Shown one piece after another: positions 57,327 to 64,000 of a stretch of DNA of 64,000 bases (its first letter is position 1; each line of letters begins with the position of its first letter). Made by a program: the position numbers and the translations under genes. The notes under the pieces were generated by a model. That model was not told where the DNA came from. It made no database searches and saw only the letters and a program-made list of their open reading frames with translations. The stretch lies in assembly GCA_030141605.1 (NCBI GenBank), contig JAQGDQ010000162.1, forward strand, positions 186,001 to 250,000, in the 5' to 3' direction. The stretch is from Tubiluchus corallicola. Lineage: Eukaryota; Priapulida; Priapulimorpha; Priapulimorphida; Tubiluchidae.

Positions 57327-58905
57327 TCACTCGTCCAGGGACATGATTCTGCTCTCTCTACGCCAGGACTCCCTACATGCTGCAATGCCCCAAGGGGATT
57401 TATTTCTAAGGATCAATGCTGAAGTGTCCAAATCTTTCTGTGCAAAATCTAAGTATGTTAACATTTGTCCTCCTGCAAATTTTTTAGCTGGTTCTCTGGC
57501 TTGTTGAAGAGCTATCTTCACTGGAACATCATCAGTTAGTCTAAGCATATGCCCAATCCATCTTAAACGGCGTCTTTTTATTTTTCTTGTCCAAGGTTCT
57601 TCTTTTATTTTTTCATACAGATCTTTGTTTGAAATTTTCTTTGGCCATCTAATACCCAAAACCTTTCTGTAATTTCACCTTTGAAATACATCGATTTCAG
57701 CCTTTATGATTTGCTTTTAATGTCCAGAGCTCAGAGTTATACAGAAACACAGTTTCAACTAAGGCTGAGAAAACTCTAATTTTTGTTTCCAAAGATATCT
57801 TTCTATTTTCAAAAATTTTTGTAAGTTTCGAGTAAGCTGATAATGCCATTATCTTCCGTCTTAGTATGTCGTCCTCTGTTGCCAGCAGACTACCGAAATA
57901 CTTGCATCTTTGCCATGATTCATCACCATGGCGTGTTATATGAAACTCTTCAGTTTTATTTTTGTTTACAACGAGATCCATTCTGTTCAGTTTCTCCTCT
58001 ATTGAGTTTTTTTATTTCACCTACTTCTTCTTTGTTTCTTGTAATGCATGCCACATCATCAGCATACTGCATTGATATCGTAGTTGACTTACTTTGTAGA
58101 GAGCTGTAACTGTGTTCTTGTCTTACTTCATTCGGTATTAATTTAGGAACAAGAATTGTGTAGTTGTGATCATCTAGGTCTTTCAATGGTATAACTTTGT
58201 CCTCAGTGAGAGCTATGGCAAGATATAAAGTAAAAAGTACAGGGCTTAAACAGTCACCCTGATGTACTCCTTTGTTTGTAGAAAATGGCTGACTCAATTT
58301 CCCTTCACACCTGACTTGAATTAATAGATTTTCTAACATTATACTTATGATATATATTTCATCAGGTTCAAGGATTTCCTCCAGACAGCAAAGCAGAGTT
58401 TTTCTCCGAACGCAATCAAAGGCCTTTGACATATCGATCATGAGGATATATATTGAGTAATCAGCAGAAGAGATGGCTTTTTCAGCTAGTAATATACAGG
58501 CTTGTACTAATTCAGTAGTATTCCGCCCTGGTTGATATGCTGCTTGGCTTGTTGGAATGTAAGTGTGTAACCTGTCATAGATCCTAGTCAACATACAGAT
58601 AGCCAAAATCTTCCTTATTTGTGTAAGCAACATCAATGGTCCAAGATTTTCTATAGGACCTCCTTTCTTGCCTGGCTTGGGTAAAGGGATAAGTATTCCT
58701 TTTTGAATATCATGTGGAAATGTGTCTGTTTTGCAAATATTGTTTAGAATTTCAGCAATTTCTGCATATAAATTTTCTGATCCATGCTTGACTAACTCAG
58801 CATTTAATTCATCAGCGCCGGGGTTTTGTTATTTTTCAATGATTTTGCCGCATGCTTTACTTCTTCTTTAGTAAATGGAACTTTCATTGGATAGTGAGTC
58901 CTTTT
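57327..58905 (-). mobile_element. LINE reverse transcriptase pseudogene (QYADD type)
   Basis: Minus-strand ORF2 remnant. 58905-58640 is the N-terminal RT region (VPFTKEEVKHA, then frame breaks). 58636-57956 is the RT core with AAYQPGRNTTELVQA, MIDMSKAFDCVRRKTLL, GVHQGDCLSPVLFTLYLAIA and SMQYADDVACITRNKEE. 57981-57697 is the thumb (FHITRHGDESWQRCKYFGSL, ETVFLYNSELWTLK). 57659-57327 is the C-terminal part (RRRLRWIGHMLRLTDDVPVK). Frameshifts and stops separate the parts, so it is dead. The GV.QGDCLSP and LRWIGH motifs set it apart from the CR1/Jockey-like copy at 6363-8535. I cannot fix its clade. Confidence 0.88.
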
Positions 58906-59931
58906 AACCCCAGGTACAAAAACTCGGCACGTGGCCAAAGGGCGATCTGTTAGTTAAAGTCGATCAGGAAAGATTTGCCCTATTGAAAAAAACAAACACG
59001 CCCAAAGTCATTGTATTAAACACACGCTTCCATCCACTTTGAATCAGTTTGTGTTTTTCAAATATCTATTTGCTTCTTGAGATATTTTGTCATGGCATGC
59101 TAGTTTCCCGCAAAATTCCTAGAGAGGTCTAGATAGCTGATAGTTTGTGAACTCCACTTAAGAAAAAGAAGTTGAATTTAATTGAAAAAAGAAGGTAGAT
59201 TTTGACTTGAGTAGGTAGACTGTACGTCAGCATGTGTAACGTGGGCTACTAAGACTGTTAATTTGTGATTTTATTAATTGAGTGTTTGTTTGTTTTTGTT
59301 GAAGAGAGGAAGAACCATTTCGTTAGTTAACATAATGGCTTTGAAGTTTGGCAGAAGAATTCTGAAGGCAATTTTATCACCCAATTAATTCTGCATGCTA
59401 CATTAATTAGGCCTACCTTTTTTAGGTTATAATACATGCGTTTTTTAACAGACCTTTTGTTTATTGTTTTGCCATCTTATGATCTTAAAAACGTATCACT
59501 GCCCCGCTTGCGGCAAAACATATTTTTTGCCACGCAATTTTGTAATTTCTGAGTATTTTTTCATACAAAGAATTCTCATTATAAAAAGTATGGATAATAT
59601 TCTGCTGCTAGGTATCAAAATAAATAGAGAAGCTCAATGGAGCGTTCAGATTATTTACTGGCTGTATGTCAGGCTCTGAGTTCTTTATTGTCTGTTGCAA
59701 TGGCTTGTTCAATTGCACATATAGTGAAAGCATCTGTTGTTTATTGAGCAGAATTTGTAGTGAAATTAGCTTTAAGCAACCTTTGTTATTTTATGATTTT
59801 TTTATGAAATGATATGGTGTGCTACATGTTACCGAAAAAAAAGTAACATGCTGGCATAGATGTGTTAACTAGTCTATTTGTAACTATGTTACTTTTCACT
59901 GCCACTTACATTTACATTTAAGTATTTTTCT
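58906..59931. other. Intergenic sequence
   Basis: Non-coding. The frame at 59464-59679 contains CPACGKTYFLPRN but lacks the His residues and repeats of a zinc finger, so I do not call a gene. Confidence 0.4.
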
Positions 59932-60856
59932 TAAAGCAAAACCGGACCCAATGTCAAACTGTAGGTCAAAACAATCTCTTTAAAACATTTATAGTTAAAA
60001 ACAACACAACTATATTAAAAAGTTAAAATCATGCCAAACGTTTCGACAAGCTGCAGCTGTAATGATCAGTGGTAAATTTACAAACATACAACCAGTTTAT
60101 ATAGGTAGATCCTCTTACGCATGCATAATAGGCTCTGCCTTTATAAACGGGTTGTATGTTTGTAAATTTACCACTGATGATTACAGCTGCAGCTTGTCGA
60201 AACGTTTGGCATGATTTTAACTTTTTAATGTAAAAGTTTTAATAAAGTTGTGTTGTTTTTAAAAATAAATGTTTTTAACGCCTGTAATAAAAATACTCTT
60301 TAAAATATTGAAGGGAAACATACTATTTTTTTTTCAAAAATGACTTATATGAAATGATTGTTACCACACAAACACAATTTTATATTTGTACCACTAGTTG
60401 TTTGCTGTTACATGCATTTCCCCATTTGCTAGTTAGACGGGCAGTAGCACCTGCATTTCGGAGAAATGCATTGCACTAAAAATGGTGTTGTACCTCTCAG
60501 TTCAGATGTGTTAATTTCCGACGATGTACATACGTTCGACGGCTCATGCGTGAGCACAGCGAGTGGCAAATTTGAAATTTAAATTTTTATCTTAAAATTT
60601 GCCTAGTTTGTGTCTTTTTTGTGCCTAGTTTCAGTACAAAACACTGAATATTTTACAGTAGTACTGCACTTCAATTTGCACTTTAACAAACATGCGCAAC
60701 AGCCTTGTGGAATGTTTTTGATGTTGAAAATTATGTTAGTTTGTGATATCATCAATAGTTGGGCTCGCCTGTTGTTAATTAAAATTGTTTTAAAGTGTAT
60801 AATTTTATTTGACTTGGAAATTGGGTAGCATATAAAAAATCTTTCTGCCTTCCTTT
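59932..60856 (-). repeat. Dispersed repeat family R1, copy d (interrupted)
   Basis: Reverse-orientation copy aligned to 53584-54205. It starts with AAAGCAAAACCGGACCCAAT and ends GTAGCATATAAAAAATC and CTGCCTTCCTT. It is split by a palindromic insertion at 59990-60295. Its right end lies only 25 bp before the splice acceptor of the ZDHHC-like exon, so repeat sequence forms part of the pyrimidine tract. Confidence 0.7.
59990..60295. mobile_element. Palindromic insertion (Penelope-like terminal sequence?)
   Basis: Two inverted arms of about 125 bp share AAAACAACACAACT, AAAAGTTAAAATCATGCC, AAACGTTTCGACAAGCTG and GGTAAATTTACAAACATAC. The flanks CTCTTTAAAACATT (59976-59989) and CTCTTTAAAATATT (60296-60309) look like a 14-bp target duplication with one change. 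The right arm reads CACTGATGATTACAGCTGC then TTGTCGAAACGTTTGG, reminiscent of sequences at the ends of Penelope-like elements. It is non-coding. Confidence 0.6.
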
Positions 60857-60880
60857 AACTTGTTTATTTGTACCACACAG

Positions 60881-61166
60881 GTTGCGTATGTTGAAGGATG
60901 GGATTCCGGAAGAAATTCCTGCCAAAAACGATCAGCGACTGGATTCCTTTTGCAGGCTTTCTAGTTTTCACATTTGCCGTGTATGTGTTTGAGGTGGCTT
61001 ATGTTCTACCGGCAATTTACCCCACTTATAGCACTTTTACTTATTTTCACTGCATTGTGGGGACATTCATTTACGTCAATGTGGTTTTGAATTTCGCCAT
61101 GCTGGTTTTGATTGATTCGTCTGCATCTGGTAAATTTTTGCCAACTGTCTTAAAGCCCGAGTGGAG
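60881..61166 (+). CDS. Probable ZDHHC24-like palmitoyltransferase, first coding exon
   Basis: The exon starts after ACCACACAG and ends at donor GTAGGT (61167). ATG is at 60898, giving 89 complete codons and leaving in phase 2. The protein has two hydrophobic, likely membrane-spanning segments: WIPFAGFLVFTFAVYVFEVA (about residues 14-33) and a stretch around FHCIVGTFIYVNVVLNFAML (residues about 50-69), then LKPEWR. The spacing FEVAYVL, the two segments, then a motif just before the expected YC..C cysteine-rich domain resembles DHHC protein acyltransferases of the ZDHHC24 type. The DHHC domain itself is not in the window: I found no continuing exon up to 64000. A second frame from the ATG at 60888 has no similarity. 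The call rests on topology and weak similarity, so moderate confidence. Confidence 0.5.
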
Positions 61167-63164
61167 GTAGGTGCCAGTCTTAGCATACGATTTCTTTTGC
61201 ATTCATAGTTGTAGTTTATCACTTTTCCTCTTACCCCTTGTGACCCTTGTACTCGATTGTTGAGATTCAGCAGCAGTGAAGAAATTAAGAGCAGTTATGT
61301 GCAGTACAAAAAGCAACGATTGGTGCATTTCAACTTACGGCACTGTTATGTTAACAACAAGCATTCAGTTAAATACATGCTGAGGGCCTGAACACACAAG
61401 CTGTGAGCCAAGAAAACTGGGGTTTGCCGCACAAAATTTTTTTGCTATTAGGCCGACAATAGAAATACTCCTGTTTCCGTCTAACAGATTTAATTTAAAA
61501 TAACACGCAATAATTATTATAACATCATTCTTTCGGGGAACGAGGATGCGGCCATGTTTTTCTACAGCTAACTCTCGGCCAGGGTTGCCATTTTGTATGA
61601 TGGTCATTGTATTGGAAGCTAAAATGTATCGAATTTTCTGCCAAGTCGGTGTATTAACGGCCGAGTAGTGTTGCTGTTTGTACCATAATTATCAGAACAT
61701 GATACAAAAGAGACTATACAATAATTGATAATTATACAATAATTTAGTAAAGCGAAACTAAAAAAACAAAGCGTGAAAAACTTTGCACTGAAAAAATTTA
61801 AAACATTACTGCTTACCCGTAGAAAATAACCAATCTTTGATTGCAGTTGTCAGCTTAGGTAAAGTGCCAAGCACTATTAATGCAGGGATCAGGGGAATCA
61901 AATAATCTATGTTATCCTTTTTGTGCATTGTAAAGCTTTACAGTCTGTTTATTCATATCTTTTTTATTGGCCTGCAATCGGGATTTTAAATGTTCGTAAA
62001 CAATTTCATTTGGATAATTAACTTCTTGGTACAGAACTCATAGAACTGCACAGCAGGAGGGAATGTTTAAATTTTAAATTCTCTAACAATGGATATCCTA
62101 TTACAAGTAATGCCTGCATTTTCATTGTTGGAACCGAGTAGAAATATTAGGCTCGGATAACAAACAATGTGAGTAATTTCTTGGGTACCCGGGTACCCAA
62201 TGCAAACCTTATTCATAGTGATGTTATGCATCATTTTTAATTCTTTCAGCTAGTAGATTTGCGCAATACTGTATACAATATGTGTGTTTATGTTTAACTT
62301 AGTAACCTCTAATTCGGTTTAAGCTAGTGCTTCTAACGGCTTGTTATAATCATTATCTTATAAATTTTTTTATAGAAGAGATTATTGTACAATGCATTTG
62401 AAGTCGTGAAGTGCGATATAGTTTGTTTTATCAATAATAAAGTCATAGTAGTAAAAGTCAAGTGTGGTGACTGTGGCTTACAGTACTAAAAAGCCAAGTG
62501 CGGTGGCTGTCAGGGGCGCCGGATCCACGGTTGCAGCGGCCCCCTTTGCCCTTTCCCAAGGGGGGGTCAACTCCGGAGCAGAACTTTGCCGTTTTGATGG
62601 AGAAATGTGTGGTTATCCCTGATTACCCTAAAGAGTTTATGTGAACTTGTAAACGGTCCAGTATTGATAAACCCACATTACATACACATGCTTGTGCTCA
62701 AAATGTTCCCTTTTCGTAAATGCTGCTCTCCATCTGTAATTTGCTGCCGGTGCCCCTGCTGGCTGTTTTTTTCAGTAAATCATTTAATAATGTAAAAAGG
62801 GCATCAGTATGTAAAAACAGTGGTTCAGTAAAGTATGTGTAACTCACACTAGTATAGCTCGAATTCTTGTTTATTTCAAACAGATTTCATTGGACAGATT
62901 TTTCCCTTTCTTTTTTCCTATTAATAAACATCGTATAACTCGAAATCTGTAATTTGAATTATCACGTAGCTCAAACCAAATTCCCAATACAATTCTTAAG
63001 ACTTTGATTGAATTTGCCTCGCCTATTTCAAACAACCTCTCAAGTGAGAAGTGTGTGTAGTGTGCATAACATCAGGATTTTAGCTGCCAGTTTCAGCAAG
63101 AATGCTAAGATTTCTTGTGTTTCCTTAGCAGAAGGGTGCACACAAGATGGCTTAACATGGTTTA
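61167..63164. other. Presumed intron of the ZDHHC-like gene
   Basis: Non-coding. A small GC-rich block at 62505-62580 (CAGGGGCGCCGGATCC and a CCCAAGGGGGGG run) looks like a hAT-type terminus without a visible partner. The frame at 62607-62795 is rich in Cys but does not match a DHHC domain. Confidence 0.4.
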
Positions 63165-64000
63165 ATGTAGGCGCCGCTTAATAGACTCATTTTGGGACGG
63201 AAATGTTTTGATCCAATTAACCGACTGAACCTATTAACCAATGGGTGTAGTAGTACTGGTATGAGTCATCAGCTTACTATGCACTGCAAAGCTTTTTAAT
63301 CAATTTTAGAAATGAAGTAATGCCTAAAGTCCTTTGTGCAGCTAAAAATTAGCAAAAATATTTTAAAATATTAATGTATATAAATGAATTAGCAATAAAT
63401 TAAAAAGTATACTTGTCTAAATCACACAAGTCTGTTTATTTGCAAAAATTACAAAAATTCCTTTCAAGTCGTCTTTTTCATTTTATCGCGAAGAAATTAG
63501 CTCACAAAGTTCGCATAATGATAAAAACGTTTGAAAACCTGTTGTTGTGTGAGGCACAAATTCTCATAAAATACTTAGTGCTTCATGTGCTTCAAGTGTT
63601 GGTGGTGCCCGTGTTTCTTCGCAAGTAGCTTCGTCTGTTGTTTCGCCTAAGCTGCTGCTTGCTACCATTGTGACATATTTTCTGTACTGCACCTGTGTCC
63701 CTGGCATAACTGCGACATCTCACTTCTGGGATTACGAGATTAATTACAGTGGTCGGACCGGTAAAAGCAAACCATTAGGCTACGATATTAGCGTATGATA
63801 AACGTTCCTGCTTACAACAAAACAGTGCTTAACATGATTGTGTCTATGTGTATTAGATGACAAAAGCGAACTAAGATGATATAAAAGTCATAAAAGTTTA
63901 TTAGTCATACGAAAGTGTCTTATTGAAGCAAAAATATAGTCAATTATGCGGAGTTATTTGAGTCAATTACTGACAGTCTTTATGTACATTTGAATAGAAG
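63165..64000 (+). repeat. Dispersed repeat family R2, copy 2 (cut by window end)
   Basis: Matches 36037-36785 over its length, in the same orientation, with about 100 bp of extra AT-rich sequence near 63340-63420. It includes CGCTTAATAGACTCATTTTG, TTTTGATCCAATTAACC, AAATTACAAAAATTCCTT and ATTATGCGGAGTTATTTGAG. It may extend beyond position 64000. Confidence 0.6.

Noticed and set aside
59464-59679. Frame containing CPACGKTYFLPRN, like half of a C2H2 zinc finger.
   Set aside because: The paired histidines and any neighbouring finger are missing.
62607-62795. Cys-rich frame (CCSPSVICCRCPCW) considered as the DHHC domain exon of the ZDHHC-like gene.
   Set aside because: Spacing does not fit the CRD-DHHC pattern, there is no DHHC tetrapeptide, and no suitable acceptor in phase 2.

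Overview
This window is nuclear DNA from an AT-rich invertebrate animal. The evidence is split genes with GT-AG introns, five animal protein families (WDR90, a BTB-Kelch protein, UTP6, a glucose-6-phosphate 1-epimerase-like enzyme and a DHHC palmitoyltransferase) and a dense, varied load of LINE, hAT, pogo/Tigger and TTAA-target elements. I cannot name the phylum from sequence alone; a marine invertebrate fits best. There are no operons, CRISPR arrays or bacterial features, and most long open frames are repeats or noise.

Layout: (1) 344-4392, plus strand: the last six exons of WDR90, a centriole/cilium WD40 protein; its 5' part lies left of the window. (2) 4393-10860: intergenic, with a hAT-type MITE (5785-6118) and a decayed LINE reverse transcriptase (6363-8535). 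(3) 10861-18318, plus: a complete nine-exon BTB-BACK-Kelch gene of the KLHL24/KLHL6/KLHL35 type, 613 residues, apparently using one GC-AG intron. (4) 45250-19853, minus: a complete 14-exon UTP6 gene (610 residues, ribosome biogenesis) spread over 25 kb because its introns carry a 2.9-kb 33-bp minisatellite, a 3.5-kb TTAA-flanked foldback element filled with CTCTGT-type repeats, and hAT, Tigger and LINE relics. (5) 45495/45624-55117, plus: a nine-exon epimerase gene, head to head with UTP6, with a duplicated exon 3 (3a/3b) that must be spliced mutually exclusively. (6) 56461-58905, minus: fragments of a second type of LINE. (7) 60881-61166, plus: probable first coding exon of a ZDHHC24-like gene that continues to the right.

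All exon chains were checked by hand for splice dinucleotides, phase agreement and continuity of family similarity. The three complete coding sequences sum to multiples of three (1842, 1833 and 831 bases). The genes do not form one pathway; UTP6 and the epimerase probably share a 244-bp divergent promoter, and KLHL and UTP6 converge tail to tail. The most interesting observations are the mutually exclusive exon pair that changes a conserved RGG motif of the epimerase, the minisatellite that seems to have grown out of a UTP6 splice donor, and the foldback element with its simple-repeat interior nested in a LINE.
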